NCBI RefSeq assembly: GCF_014066305.1
Contig: NW_023501067.1
Location: forward strand, 602,804-666,803
DNA length: 64,000 nucleotides
Source: Letharia columbiana
Taxonomy: Eukaryota > Ascomycota > Lecanoromycetes > Lecanorales > Parmeliaceae
Direction of reading: 5' to 3'
Shown piece by piece: positions 1-10,927 of the stretch. Every line of letters begins with the position of its first letter. Position 1 is the first letter of the stretch. The translations under genes and the position numbers were made by a program. The notes under the pieces were generated by a model. The model had not been told where the DNA came from. It saw only the letters and a list, made by a program, of their open reading frames with translations, and made no database searches.

Positions 1-381
1 ACGATGCATAAGACCTCAAATCGCGGGGTATACGATGAAGCTCTAGCCCCTGCTCAACCACTGGGCCTCGGACTCAACAATCATAAGTTGCAGACAGAGG
101 TTCTCATCGTCAATGACAGCGAGGAAGTTATGGAGGGCTGTAAGTGTACACCGTACTTCCTGCGCGACAACGAGTGGATCACCCCGAAAGGGAGCTGTGG
201 AGGGAACTTTGGGACCACTAGGCGATGGGCGGTGGAGAAGGGGCTATGTAAACTCGGGGTGGTCATGTTTAACAGCGTCAAGTGTGGTGAGATAATTGTG
301 CTGAGCAATGGCGCGAGAGGATTTCAGTCTGGAATTGTGGAACCTTGGAAGTCATTGTTGGAAGATGATACAAAGCAGTAG
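1..381 (+). CDS. Aminotransferase class IV / aminodeoxychorismate lyase-like protein (5' partial)
   Basis: Only the C-terminal part lies in the window; the frame is open to base 1, so the ATG at 4 is probably internal. The 125 visible residues carry features of the fold-type IV PLP enzymes of the branched-chain aminotransferase/ADC lyase group: a segment around GGNFGTTRRWAVEKG (the substrate/cofactor loop with T-T-R-R) followed by GEIIVLSNGARGFQ near the end. The LSNGxRG motif is typical of fungal ADC lyase-like proteins, which release p-aminobenzoate from aminodeoxychorismate for folate synthesis. The catalytic lysine lies upstream and cannot be checked. It could instead be another class IV aminotransferase, since these families are similar at the C-terminus. 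Confidence 0.7.
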   Translation, partial: TMHKTSNRGVYDEALAPAQPLGLGLNNHKLQTEVLIVNDSEEVMEGCKCTPYFLRDNEWITPKGSCGGNFGTTRRWAVEKGLCKLGVVMFNSVKCGEIIVLSNGARGFQSGIVEPWKSLLEDDTKQ

Positions 382-697
382 AGAGTTCTGCATATATCAT
401 GCTCTTGGTTGGGGTGGTTCAAGGAAAGTGACCTAAGGCCTTGAAGACCGACTATCAAGCATTGGACCCCGTTGTGCGAAAATGCATGTTACGAGTAAGC
501 ATTTTTATAGCACGTTCAAGCACTAGCCTTTCTTCCAATTAAATCACAGGTTTCGGTCGAACAGAGCAACTAGCGACAAGGAACATCATCCCCAAAAGGG
601 TTGGGGGTACAGACACCCTCTTCGTGTCGACATTTTAATTGCTCTAGGGATTTAGAGCTCTGCAAACCCCAATGTTCCTGGCATCACGTCCCATCCC
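382..697. other. Convergent intergenic region
   Basis: About 315 bases between the stop of the class IV aminotransferase-like gene and the stop of the NOP13-like gene on the other strand. It should hold both 3' untranslated regions. I see no supported gene or repeat in it. Confidence 0.5.
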
Positions 698-1915
698 TTA
701 CGTGAACGTGGTCTTCTTCCCCTGACTCTCAACAATCCCTCCAGTCAACCGCGGAGCCGCTGCAAGAGCTGCACCAGGCTTGACCGTTCTCGCATCCAAC
801 CTTCTTGGGGGTCTCTTGGCCGAAGATGTTGGGTCTTTAAAGGCAGGCTGTGCCATCGACTCTGGCTCCGGATCCACCACCTTCACTCCATCTTTGCTGG
901 CACTACCATCCTTGCCATATCGTTTTTTATATCTCACATCTTTCCCTTCGGCAAACTCCAATTTCAATGGCCGTCCATGTAGCTTATTGACCCACCACTT
1001 CCTCAACTTGGGCTTCTTCTTCGGCTTTACATCAGCCTCCCCAGCCAACGCCTCTGCAATCTCTTCGTCTTCGTCTCCACTATCGGCTTTCTGCTCGAAG
1101 TTTACCCACCCTCTCATTGCAGCCTCTCCGGCTTCCAATTCTGCAAATTCGACCCACGCGTACCCCTTACATTTCCCTGTATCCTCGAAAGTTGCGATAT
1201 GCACATCTAGCATCTCTCCACATCTTGTAAATTGGTTTTCGAGATCCTGTTTTGTAGTCTCAAATGCCAGATTTCCCACGAAGATACGCTTGCTGGGTGG
1301 TTTCCCGCTGTTCACAATCGCGGTTTCCTGCTCTTTCGTCCTATCTGGCCTCCCCTCAAAGCTCTTCGAGTCCTTGATCAGCACCCTCCTCCCCGTAAGT
1401 AGCCTTTCACTAAGTGCCAGCGCCTCTGTCAACGCTTCTTCGGTAGAGAAATCGATGTAGGCGAATCCCTTATTCTGGGGCTTGATTCTCTGCTTTGAGT
1501 TTGTAACTATACCCTGCCTAGGCGCGGGGAGATGTAGCCTTGTAATCATGTTTTCTGATATTCCTGTGTCTTTGGTAAGGAAATTGCGTAGATCTGCTTT
1601 AGTTGCGGTCCAGGGTAGATTGCCAATCCAAATGCCATACTCCGAGCGCTTTGATGTTGCCGAAATATCTGCTGAAGCATCTTCGTCTAGTACAGAGCCT
1701 GCTTGCACGCCAATACTTTTGCTCTCTGCCTTTGAGGCATCGGGGGTCGCCTTGCCTTTCTTGGCCTTGCGAAGAGCCTTCTTGGAGGGTGGTTCTGGGG
1801 CGGTCACGTCAACTTCAATTTCTTCGGCGGTAATTTCTTCTCGCTTTCGCTTGCTGGACGGAGACAGTGGTGGTGTGAGAGTTGTGGTGTCAATTGCTGT
1901 AGAATGGCGGCCCAT
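698..1915 (-). CDS. NOP13: Nucleolar RNA-binding protein with two RRMs, NOP13-like
   Basis: Intronless, 405 residues. I chose the ATG at 1915 (MGRHSTAIDT) rather than the open-frame start at 1999, because the family starts with this short basic leader and the extra 28 residues are not protein-like. A lysine-rich N-terminal region (KKALRKAKKGK) resembling a nucleolar localisation signal is followed by two RNA recognition motifs. RRM1 has RNP2 as IWIGNLPW and RNP1 around NKGFAYIDF; RRM2 has RNP2 as IFVGNLAF and RNP1 around CKGYAWVEF. The C-terminus is basic. The arrangement matches yeast Nop13 and its fungal orthologues, which associate with pre-ribosomal particles in the nucleolus. The product class is certain; the exact orthology is likely. 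Confidence 0.85.
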   Translation of the reverse strand: MGRHSTAIDTTTLTPPLSPSSKRKREEITAEEIEVDVTAPEPPSKKALRKAKKGKATPDASKAESKSIGVQAGSVLDEDASADISATSKRSEYGIWIGNLPWTATKADLRNFLTKDTGISENMITRLHLPAPRQGIVTNSKQRIKPQNKGFAYIDFSTEEALTEALALSERLLTGRRVLIKDSKSFEGRPDRTKEQETAIVNSGKPPSKRIFVGNLAFETTKQDLENQFTRCGEMLDVHIATFEDTGKCKGYAWVEFAELEAGEAAMRGWVNFEQKADSGDEDEEIAEALAGEADVKPKKKPKLRKWWVNKLHGRPLKLEFAEGKDVRYKKRYGKDGSASKDGVKVVDPEPESMAQPAFKDPTSSAKRPPRRLDARTVKPGAALAAAPRLTGGIVESQGKKTTFT

Positions 1916-2133
1916 CGCCACTCTTAGCTGTTTTGCTGCTTGATTTTGAGTGAAGTTGAGAAAATGGATGGGACTGGATTTTAACCCCGGCAAAATCACG
2001 GCAACGTGCTTTGACAGTGAGTCGCGATGCGAACGGAGATCATTCCACCTTGCTGGTTTAGACCGCGTTTTCGGAATATTATTCCCCTCTTCGAACCTAC
2101 ACCCACTCCATACGAGACTGTCAGTTAGTAGTC

Positions 2134-3345
2134 ATGTCTTTTGCTACTGTGAACAACCAGGATGCTCCGCCCTTGCCCAATGAGGAGCCCAGCAGACTGA
2201 GCTATAAGTCATACAAGTACGGAGCTCAGTCCAGCTGATTCAGGAGGCTCATACTGACTAGGCCCGCAGGAAGAAGTTTCTAAAATTGAGGCATAACTTC
2301 AAAGACAAGATGAGAGATAGCAACAGATTTTTCGACGAGGAGCAGCATTCCATGAGACTAGCCCGACGTCTCCAGGAGCAGAACGAGTACTACTCATCCC
2401 CGAGGGCAGTCAGTGGGAACTCAATTACTAAACCTCATATCTCGCAGTCAACTTCTCGACCTCCTTCTCGATGTCAACGAATCCACCAAAGTCCTGCCCC
2501 ATCTTCGCTACGACCTCCGCTCCCCAACCCCAGATGCCTCCGCTGTCCCAGCACTTGAACCCGACCTCTCCCCATACGGCCCCTCCGAGATCGAAAGCAC
2601 TCGCGCCGCCCTTGAAGAAGCAAAACAAGACCTCTACACCGGCCAGATCACGCCGGCCGCATTTAAGACCATGGAAGCTGAATTTCATGCCATCTTGAAC
2701 CGCACGAACTCCCTCTCTAATCTGTCGAGAGTCCAGCATACGACCCTCAATATCGTCAGTACAGAAGAAATGCCCAAGGATTTGCTGCAAGAAGCACCAA
2801 TAGGCTACATGACACCCAGCCATGAAGATGAATTCCTTTCTGCACTTGATACCTATCTCGCAAACCTGCCTCCAGAAGCCCCACTAATGCTCCCTCGTCC
2901 CTTCAGACCCACGGACCGCGAGCGTGAGAAAGATGCGCAGCTACGCAACCCCGTCTCCGTCTACAACTGGCTCCGTGAACACAGACCCAAAGTGTTCCTA
3001 CAGGATCCTCGGCCAGAAGAGAAAGAGTCCGCACCGGAGAAAGTGTCTAGCGTTTCGGAGTCCGCAGGTCATAAAGCCTCCCCAAAACCTCCTTCCTCAG
3101 GCACTGCGAAGAGGCGGTCTGCTGCCGTGCCGAAACAAGAGGTAGAGCCCGAGCCGGAAGTTTTGGATGATGAAGGAAATGTGATTGGGGGTGCCGGGAT
3201 TGACCCACCTGCACCAAAGACTAAAAGGAAGAGGGATGATGACGCATATAGGCCTAAGGGCGGGAGTAGTAAGCCGAGGAAAAGGGGCAAAGGGAGTAGC
3301 GGTGCAGTAGTGAGGAAGACGGAGGGTGAGGAGGAGGGTCCTTGA
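2134..3345 (+). CDS. iec3: INO80 complex subunit Iec3-like
   Basis: Three exons: 2134-2216, 2270-2386 and 2448-3345, with introns of 53 and 61 nt. Joining them gives a continuous helical N-terminal domain beginning SYKSYKKKFLKLRHNF and running through the second intron into QLLDLLLDVNEST. This is the pattern of the Ino80_Iec3 family known from Schizosaccharomyces pombe, a fungal subunit of the INO80 chromatin remodeller. The rest is low-complexity and charged, with a lysine/arginine-rich tail (KTKRKRDDDAYRPKGGSSK) that probably serves nuclear localisation or DNA contact. The gene lies head-to-head with the NOP13-like gene; about 218 bp separate the two start codons. The family assignment rests on motif memory alone. 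Confidence 0.75.
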
Positions 3346-3666
3346 ACGGGCTTGCTATCTCTGCTCTACAGGGATTCATTGTCTAAGAGCATCAGGCGGA
3401 AACTCGATGATGGGAAGCGTATGAAAGAAGGATTACAATCAAATGAAACAGTAGTCTCTGGACCCTCCCGCCCGAGATCCCTCATGTCGTTCTATGGGCT
3501 TTCAACATCGTTACAAGCCACAATAGAGAATTACACTCGCAGTTATCAGACCAGGTTCAGGAACAGCAAGATATATAGTTGACGTTCAACACACGCGGAT
3601 TGGGGTATCATGATTTTGAGCGTGTGATTGCTACCAGTACTACAAGCACCGAAGATGTCTAAATTG

Positions 3667-5206
3667 CTAAGCCCCACTGCCCTGCAACCGCTCCATCTCA
3701 CCATCGATTAAGGCCAGCTCCTTTTGCAAGGCTTTTTTACGGTCTTCTAGCATAGCCGCTTGCTCCTTTTCAGAGGGCATGCTCCTGAAAATCAACTGTC
3801 TCGGTCTCATGAACTCTTCTCTGATTTCGGGGGTAACGGCTTTCCGCCGCTCGCGAAACGCAGCCACGTAGGTCTGGAGCTCCTTGGTCGCCGCAGCTTT
3901 CATTTCTCCACTCTGCATGAGTCCCTTCTCGTATCGTTCTCTCAAGGACCCTAATTCCTTATCTGATTCGAGGAAGAATGTCAAGTACTGGAATGGCACA
4001 TCCACCGCCGTCCTACCGCCTATCTGTTCTTGAAGTTCGCGGGTATCTTGACCGCCCGAGAACGCCTTTCCAACCTTCTTTTTGATTTGATTGTCGGTAT
4101 CGCTGAGGTAGATGCTCGATTCTGTGTCCGATGCTGACATCTTAGACTCGCTTCCGCGTAGGGAGGGAAGGAAGACTGTGTGGATCAATGCCGGTTTTAC
4201 TAGGCCTAGTCGTGGTGCGTTGTCACGGCATTGGCGGAAATATGGGTCTTGGTCTATTGCACAGGGGATAAGACAGGGTATTTTGGAGACTGTTTTGGGG
4301 TTCGAGCCGAAGATGAAGGGGAATGAGGTGGCGAAAGAAGTAGCTGATTGGGTTGCTGGGAAAGCGAACTCGAGTATGTTGTTGCTGTTGAAATTTTAAG
4401 CAACGGATCGCATGACGTTCTACTAGGCATCGTGCCGTGGAAACGACATACGTATCATTGAAGCCAAATGTCCCTTTGATCTGATTGTTGGTTGTCTTCT
4501 TGCCAATTTCAAGTATATTTTGACCAAATGCCGCCCCATGGCCCCCATATATGAAGTCGGTGTCCGCGAATATAAACGTTTTGGCCGGGTCGAAGCCGAT
4601 TGCTATTATGTCCAATGCATTTTCTAGAGCGAACTTCCGGCAGTCTTTGAGGGAGAGTTTTGGCGAGTGGAGGAATTTCTCGTCATCGGTAAGCATAATG
4701 ATTAGTGGTACGTTAAATGCATCTTGCAGATATCTACCATTGGAGTGGTCAGCGGCCATCTGTTGAGTACATATTGGAGGGAGTGTGCCTACGAACTTTG
4801 TAAATTCGAAGGGTACTGAGTGTCCCACATGCATGCTACCGCTGGACGGACCCCTCCCAGTGTACAAAAAGAACGGAATGCCTTTTTCGTATTTGTCCAG
4901 TATCAGGTTGAGGTCCCTATGACTGAACACCAAACCCCTGCGTAACAGCCTGTGTGGTGGTTTTCCAGTAAGTCTTTCGAACCGCTCAAGCATCGATTTA
5001 TCAATTCTTTGCGACCCGAAATGGTCAATCAGCTTATCATAGTCTATAGCAACGGCTTTCCCGTGTTCGTCAACTCCTCCCGAGACATCGAACGGAGTGA
5101 TTATTTGCTCCTTGATTTTTGATTCTTGGGAGATTTCTGCTAATGAGAGGGCGGTCAGTGCTGGCGGCTGACCAGGCTCATCAGGCACATCTGATACTGT
5201 TGCCAT
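3667..5206 (-). CDS. WRS1: Cytoplasmic tryptophanyl-tRNA synthetase
   Basis: Three exons on the minus strand (5206-4797, 4733-4452, 4384-3667) with introns of 63 and 67 nt give 469 residues, the normal eukaryotic cytoplasmic length. The HIGH-type signature is seen as GSMHVGH, with the class I tryptophan-enzyme context YTGRGPSSGSMHVGH before it, and the KMSKS loop as KMSAS in exon 3. Splicing restores the family sequence across both joins (EFTKYLQDAFNVP, and GFNDT into NNILEF). There is no mitochondrial presequence. It charges tRNA-Trp for cytosolic translation. The gene is divergently paired with the PRELI/UPS gene across a 194-bp shared promoter. Confidence 0.95.
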
Positions 5207-5400
5207 TGCGAACGAACAGACGTAAAAGAGGACAGACCCAACATGCGAGCAATGTTTGTGGACTGGGAGTCATCGGAGTTTGCGGACGCCGCTTCCCCGC
5301 ACTAGCGCAGTCTCTACCCGCTTCTGCTTCGACAAGTTGACATGGATAGCATCATGATTTGCCATGAATAATCATCCATCATCAAATAACCATCTAGATC

Positions 5401-6222
5401 ATGGTCAAATTCTACGAAAGCTCTTTCAACTATGACTACCCTTTGCCAGCCGTGAGCCTTGCCTACTTTCTCCGTTACCCGAACCCTTACGCAACTCACG
5501 TGCTCTCCACCGATGTCATCGACCGCCATTTCGACCCAGCTACACAACGACTCAGTACTACGCGATTGCACCTTAAAAAATCAAAACTGCCTCCCACGGT
5601 GCTGAAGTTGTTACCAAAAGGCATATTGGGTTCAAGCGCGGACGCTGGACAGAGCTACATTCTCGAGAAAAGTGTGATTGATGTCAAAGAGGGATGGATG
5701 AAGACAGAATCGAGGAATCTAGAGTGGACTGGCATATTGAGTGTGATTGAGAAGCAAGTTTATAGGCGGCCGTCTTCGGGGACCGCCACGCCAGAAATTC
5801 CCAGACTAGATTTGGTGGAGAGCACGAAAGGCGAGGGAACGGATGTAACGACCACGGTCACCCTCCTGTCACGCTTTGGACAAGCGAAAACACTGAGGAA
5901 GAAAGGAGAAGTTGGCGCAACCATTCCATTACCGGCATCGGATTCAGAGGAGGAACTTCCGCCAAAGAAGGGCTTCTTCTCTTCATGGTCTACCTCGTCA
6001 CTTCAGCGCAGCATCGAGATGATCGGGTTGAGAAGGACCAGGGAAGCAACAGGGAAGAGTAACGAAGGCATGAAAGTTGTCCTAGAACGGCTTCGTGGTG
6101 GTGGCCTCGGTCGGGTCCTTGAAGGCATGCAGGAAGATCGGCAAAGGGCATTCGGACAAGACCCTGGGTCATCTTTCAAGCGGGCATGGCGACAGGAACA
6201 AGACTCGAGCAGCGAGAGTTAG
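5401..6222 (+). CDS. PRELI/UPS-family mitochondrial phospholipid transfer protein
   Basis: Intronless, 273 residues, starting MVKFYESSFNYDYP, the usual start of fungal Ups/MSF1-like proteins. The first ~125 residues form the PRELI domain, with conserved stretches NPYATHVLSTDVIDRH, TRLHLKKSKLP and ESRNLEWTGILSV. Proteins of this family (yeast Ups1-Ups3) sit in the mitochondrial intermembrane space with Mdm35 and shuttle phosphatidic acid or phosphatidylserine between membranes, controlling cardiolipin and phosphatidylethanolamine supply. The C-terminal ~150 residues are a fungus-specific, charged extension of unknown role. Which yeast paralogue it matches cannot be settled by eye. It shares a short divergent promoter with the TrpRS gene. 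Confidence 0.88.
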   Translation: MVKFYESSFNYDYPLPAVSLAYFLRYPNPYATHVLSTDVIDRHFDPATQRLSTTRLHLKKSKLPPTVLKLLPKGILGSSADAGQSYILEKSVIDVKEGWMKTESRNLEWTGILSVIEKQVYRRPSSGTATPEIPRLDLVESTKGEGTDVTTTVTLLSRFGQAKTLRKKGEVGATIPLPASDSEEELPPKKGFFSSWSTSSLQRSIEMIGLRRTREATGKSNEGMKVVLERLRGGGLGRVLEGMQEDRQRAFGQDPGSSFKRAWRQEQDSSSES

Positions 6223-7510
6223 TCTAGACCGAGGAGACTCGGTACAAGAGACTGTTTGTCAACGATGCACAGCGGCGCGGGCAAGCGAGGAGTTGGGCAC
6301 TTGGGGAAATGCTCGGACTTTACTTTCAGGATTTGTCGTTAAAACTGTAGAGTATTAGGTAGTTAGCAAACATAGCACATGGCCGTCTCATGAGCTCCGT
6401 AACATTGGGTTATGGAACCAAGTTCAAAAAAGAAAGTGTCGATCGTTTTATATGTAATAGGGAAGTCATCAAGATGTTGATGTGACCCTCCTCTTGACTA
6501 TCGGGGTTGGTGAACTCAAAGAGCATCTGTTGCCGAGGATTGATCCTACCCTCCCAGCCCTCAAGGCTCAAAATTTTCGAGCCGAACTACAATTGGACAA
6601 CCCGCCTTCAAGCCTCTGTAATTACTCGGATTCGAAGAGGCTGATGAACAAGATCTCGAATCCCTCGTGACAGACATTCTCACATCCGAGGCAGCAATAA
6701 TACCGTAGCCACCTTCGATTCGCCCGTCAGCGCTGATTATGCGGCCAATAAGCGAAGCCAATAATCGTGGTTCTCTAGCCGCTGTTGGCCGCCCTTGCAA
6801 CTTTCCAACAAAGCATACGCGCGGAACATCGCGAACCCTCAATGGGCCGGATCGACGACGTGACAGTAGCTGCATACAGTAGGAAAGTTGGCTCCTGACC
6901 CATGCTACGCTACCTAATCCAATAAAGGATCTCGAAGAATGGTGCTATGTATGGGCCGTCCTCCCCGTTGGCCTTCCGTTTTGAGCCTCGCCCTCGACGA
7001 CTTCCGTGAAGCGTGGACCCTTTTCCAACGTTTCGCTACTATGTACTACTTTTGCTGAACCGCAAACACTTTATCTGTGAATGATTCTGGATCCACTTCG
7101 TTCCTTGGCGGCCCGGAAATAGAAATACATGAGGGGAAATCCACCGTCTTGCAGGCTTTCAACGCACGCGGGATTGGAATGCCTGCACTATCGAACGCAA
7201 GCGCTGGATCATGGAGCGGGTTAGTTTCATGAGGTTGGTTTCAAGGTACATGAGTACATAAGTTGCATATGATCCCACGTTGCCTGCACGGTCAGTGTTT
7301 CTTTAGCTTTTTGTGTGCGTTTTCGTGTTTGACTGGGGGCAGCTACGGAGCATATAATCTCTTTTGCATTTACCGGGTATATTCCCTTTTCGCGAGGCTC
7401 TGTGTCACCTAAGACCCTACAACACCTCTACATTACATCCTTCTTCTTCCTCGCGACTCCCATTGCGTGAATCTCTTTGTCGCCACAAGTGTCATCTGAC
7501 ATCCATCAAC
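6223..7510. other. Long intergenic region upstream of the DUF3455 gene
   Basis: About 1.3 kb with only short open frames that lack recognisable domains. It ends in the likely promoter and 5' leader of the secreted DUF3455 protein (a pyrimidine-rich stretch precedes the ATG at 7511). I see no transposon or RNA gene. Confidence 0.5.
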
Positions 7511-8354
7511 ATGGTCGCTTCTTGTCTTCGGTGCCTCGCATCTTCAATAGTATTCTTCCTTGCTCTAGCCTTGACTATCGAAGCTCGTCCATCCAAACGC
7601 AGTGTCTTGCCAAACATACCACGGAATTGGCCAAGTGGTGGAAATGGTCTCTCGGGCTACAATGTACCTCTCTCGGATGGTAAGTACAGACCCATCCCGT
7701 CCAGAACCTTACGAATTAGCCTGCTGCAATTGAGGCTCCGCAAATGCTGTCTCTTCACGGAGTCACTCACATCAATGTGACTCACATGCTCATTCTGTTC
7801 TCTATTCAGGCACCCAGTCTCTCCCGGCCCCAAACAGTACCCTCAAATTCATAACCATCGGCCGCGGCACCCAGAACTACACTTGTACCTCGACCTCCCC
7901 TAGCCCTGTCCTCGTTGGCGCCAAAGCCGTCCTCCTTGACGCTTCTCCGCTCCTTCCTTTGCTCCCGCCAGGCGAAGGAACCGCGGTCCTAGACCTCCTA
8001 CCCAGATACGTCATCGACTTTGATTTCGCCGCGATTGAAGCATCACAAATCCCAAAGCTCGGCATACACTACTTCGATTCCAACGGGGTCCCAACCTTCG
8101 ATCTTGGTAACAATGGGCTGTTGAAGGGAAAGGGCCTTGCAGATATTCCCGCACCGGCGAATGCGAGTGTCGGCTCCTTCGATCAGGGATATGGAGCTGT
8201 GGATTGGAAGACGCTGACCGATGCTGGGGGTAGTGTGGGGTTGAAAGAGGTCTATCGCGTTGAGACTGCTGGAGGAAAGGCACCTCCAAGCTGTGCTGGC
8301 GCGACCAAGCCGATTTGCATCGATTATTCGGCTCTTTATTGGTTTTATGATTGA
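7511..8354 (+). CDS. Secreted DUF3455-family protein
   Basis: Two exons, 7511-7679 and 7810-8354, with a 130-nt intron (GTAAGT...TTCAG). The product is 237 residues. The ATG at 7511 gives a clear signal peptide (hydrophobic core SSIVFFLALALTI ending near EAR). The mature part carries the DUF3455 pattern: a start like GTQSLPAPNSTLKFI, then GRGTQNYTC, a VGAKAVLLDAS segment, and a late VYRVETAGGKAPPSC followed by a final Cys and IDYSALYWFY. Such proteins are common in fungal secretomes and are sometimes mislabelled malate dehydrogenase. Their function is unknown. Candidate N-glycosylation sites are visible (NST, NYT, NAS). Confidence 0.88.
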
Positions 8355-9046
8355 TGAGGTGCATTGGAGAGGTTCTTGGTATGTATAGCAGAGTAAGCTA
8401 TGCGCATTCTCTACATGAGTATGATGTTAGACGTCTCATTAGGTGCATTCCCGCTTAAAGGGAAAGCTCTCCTTCGAAGCGCGGACAACCTGCATCGGCG
8501 TTTGTGGCTTGGATATCTTCGGAGTTTTCTGCAAGCACCATGCTTTGCATAACATAACTGTACATATTTGGAAAAATCATACCCGAGGACCCTACGTTAC
8601 TGCATGGACACTGGCCGAATTGAACGAAATTAACGAATCCTGCAACTAAGTTTACCGAAATCTGTCACTATTGCAATGCCATTACCGTTATCTGTTCTCA
8701 GTGTTCTGACTTTGAGGACTTCCTGGGCATATAAAGACCCGCATACGATACGTAGAACTGTGTGCATTGTCGCTCTTACCAGACGCAATGGAGAGACCAC
8801 AAGTGGTCTTTTCAGCAGACAGGTGGCCGAGCAACATGGATTCATTACTTCCACTTCTCGGATGCTCACTTCATGTGCTGACTCTTGAGAGCCGATCTCG
8901 CAGGCGCTAGTGAACAGCCGTGCGAACCCGGCAAAATATTTTCTGCTTCGAACGATTCTCACCGCGCTCTGACTCCAATAGACAATAGCAGTGTACACAA
9001 CAAAATCAGATTTTTCGTGTCTCCAAATTGCCTGCATCTATTAATC
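8355..9046. other. Intergenic region upstream of ILV5
   Basis: About 690 bases between the DUF3455 stop and the ILV5 start, holding one 3' and one 5' flank in tandem orientation. No supported gene. A possible Gcn4-type control of ILV5 would lie here, but I did not find a site I would defend. Confidence 0.45.
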
Positions 9047-10642
9047 ATGGCTTCGCGCAGCTTCAGTCGCGCTCTGCGATCTCCCCTCTCTCGCCAGTTA
9101 ACCTCGCCAGCCGTGCAACGACGAACCCTCATCTCAGCTTCACAGTACGCCCGATCGAGTATTACTGCACAACTGAAACCTGCTGTCGGCAGTGCCCTAC
9201 AGCAATCGAGAGGACTGAAGACTATTGACTTTGCTGGGACCAAAGAAACTGTCTATGGTAAATGCATTCTGGGAAAATTGCGCAGCAGCACAGAGCTAAC
9301 AGGCCTCCAGAGCGTGAAGATTGGCCAAGGGAAAAGCTTTTGGTAAGTCAGACTTGAACGATGCTTGAAGCCGCCGCTCATGGACACGCTGTTCAGTGGA
9401 GGTCGTCTGACAGCGATGACAGGACTACTTCAAGAACGACACCCTCGCACTCATCGGCTACGGATCACAAGGACACGGACAAGGGCTTAACCTACGTGAC
9501 AACGGTCTCAATGTTATCATTGGTGTTCGGAAGAACGGCGCATCCTGGAATGAAGCTCAGCAGGATGGCTGGATCCCAGAAACAAACTTATTCGATGTGG
9601 ACGAAGCTATTTCAAAAGGCACAATTGTGATGAACCTGTTGAGCGATGCAGCTCAGAGTGAGACTTGGCCTGCAATCAAGCCCCAATTGACAAAGGGCAA
9701 GGTAAATCAAACAGCTGTCACGCAAAGGCTCGACCCATGCTAATTGCGTCTCAGACGCTATATTTCTCTCATGGTTTCTCCCCAGTCTTCAAGGACCTGA
9801 CCAAAGTCGACGTACCTACCGACATCGGTACGTACATTTCGGAGCAGATTCTTCCTATATGGTATTGAAATTGAGCCGCAAGAGGACCTCTCTACTCCCG
9901 AGACCTGTCTTGCAGCTCCATTACCTACCTCGAATAAGCAATGCTGACTCCGAAATCTGCGTAAGACGTCATCCTCGTTGCCCCCAAAGGCTCCGGTCGA
10001 ACTGTCCGCACACTTTTCCGCGAGGGTCGTGGCATCAATTCCTCGATTGCTGTTTACCAGGATGTCACTGGCAAGGCTGAAGAGAAAGCCATTGCTTTGG
10101 GCGTTGCTGTTGGCAGTGGATACCTCTACAAGACGACATTTGAGAAGGAAGTCTACTCGGATCTCTACGGTGAGCGAGGATGTCTGATGGGCGGTATCCA
10201 CGGCATGTTTCTTGCACAATACGAGGTTCTACGCGAGCGCGGTCACAGCCCCAGTGAGGCTTTCAATGAGACTGTTGAGGAAGCCACACAGAGTCTCTAC
10301 CCGCTGATCGGTGCCAATGGAATGGACTGGATGTACGCAGCTTGCTCAACTACGGCAAGACGAGGTGCAATCGATTGGAGTGGGAGATTCAAGGACACTT
10401 TGAAACCCGTCTTCAATGACCTTTATGATAGCGTCAAGAATGGCACGGAGACTCAGAGGTCGCTAGACTTCAACTCGCAGGCCGACTACCGCGAGAGATA
10501 TGAGAAGGAGATGCAGGAGATCAGGAATTTGGAGATATGGCGTGCAGGGAAGGCTGTCAGGTAAGCTTGCCGTCTGCTGTGCATTCGCTCAGGATTCACT
10601 GACTTGTGGTGCAGGACTCTTCGTCCAGAGAATCAAATATAG
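9047..10642 (+). CDS. ILV5: Ketol-acid reductoisomerase, mitochondrial
   Basis: Six exons: 9047-9257, 9311-9342, 9423-9701, 9755-9827, 9966-10560 and 10615-10642. They join in frame to 405 residues. It catalyses the second common step of valine, isoleucine and leucine synthesis, using NADPH and Mg2+ to convert acetolactate or acetohydroxybutyrate to the dihydroxy acid. The N-terminus (MASRSFSRALRSPLSRQ...) is Arg/Ser-rich, as expected of a mitochondrial presequence. The Rossmann motif reads IGYGSQGHGQGLNLRD and the C-terminal knotted domain includes GERGCLMGGIHGMF and GANGMDWMYAACSTTARRGA. Exons 2 and 6 are tiny (32 and 28 nt), so automatic models may miss them. Some longer, tempting open frames here read straight through introns. 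Confidence 0.96.
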
Positions 10643-10927
10643 ATTTTTCTGGTCTGTCAAGCATCAAGCGTTTGATCTCTTTGTATGATACCAAGACCAC
10701 GTTCGAGGCAGGGCCGGGAAAAGTTGCCTCTAGCGGGCCCGCCGAAGATCGGCGCGGACATTCACAAAAGTTGAAGCGATTTAATCGATCATCCTGCAAC
10801 CCAGTTTCACGCTGACTGCGTGTACTGATTCATGTTATCAAGTGTTACTGAAACTAAAGACACGCGATATAAGTGATCTACTAGGTCCGACAATCCTAAC
10901 AAACCATTCCCACCTCGACACACTACC

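Noticed and set aside
780..1460. A 226-codon plus-strand open frame inside the NOP13-like gene
   Set aside because: It is the shadow of a clear two-RRM protein on the other strand.
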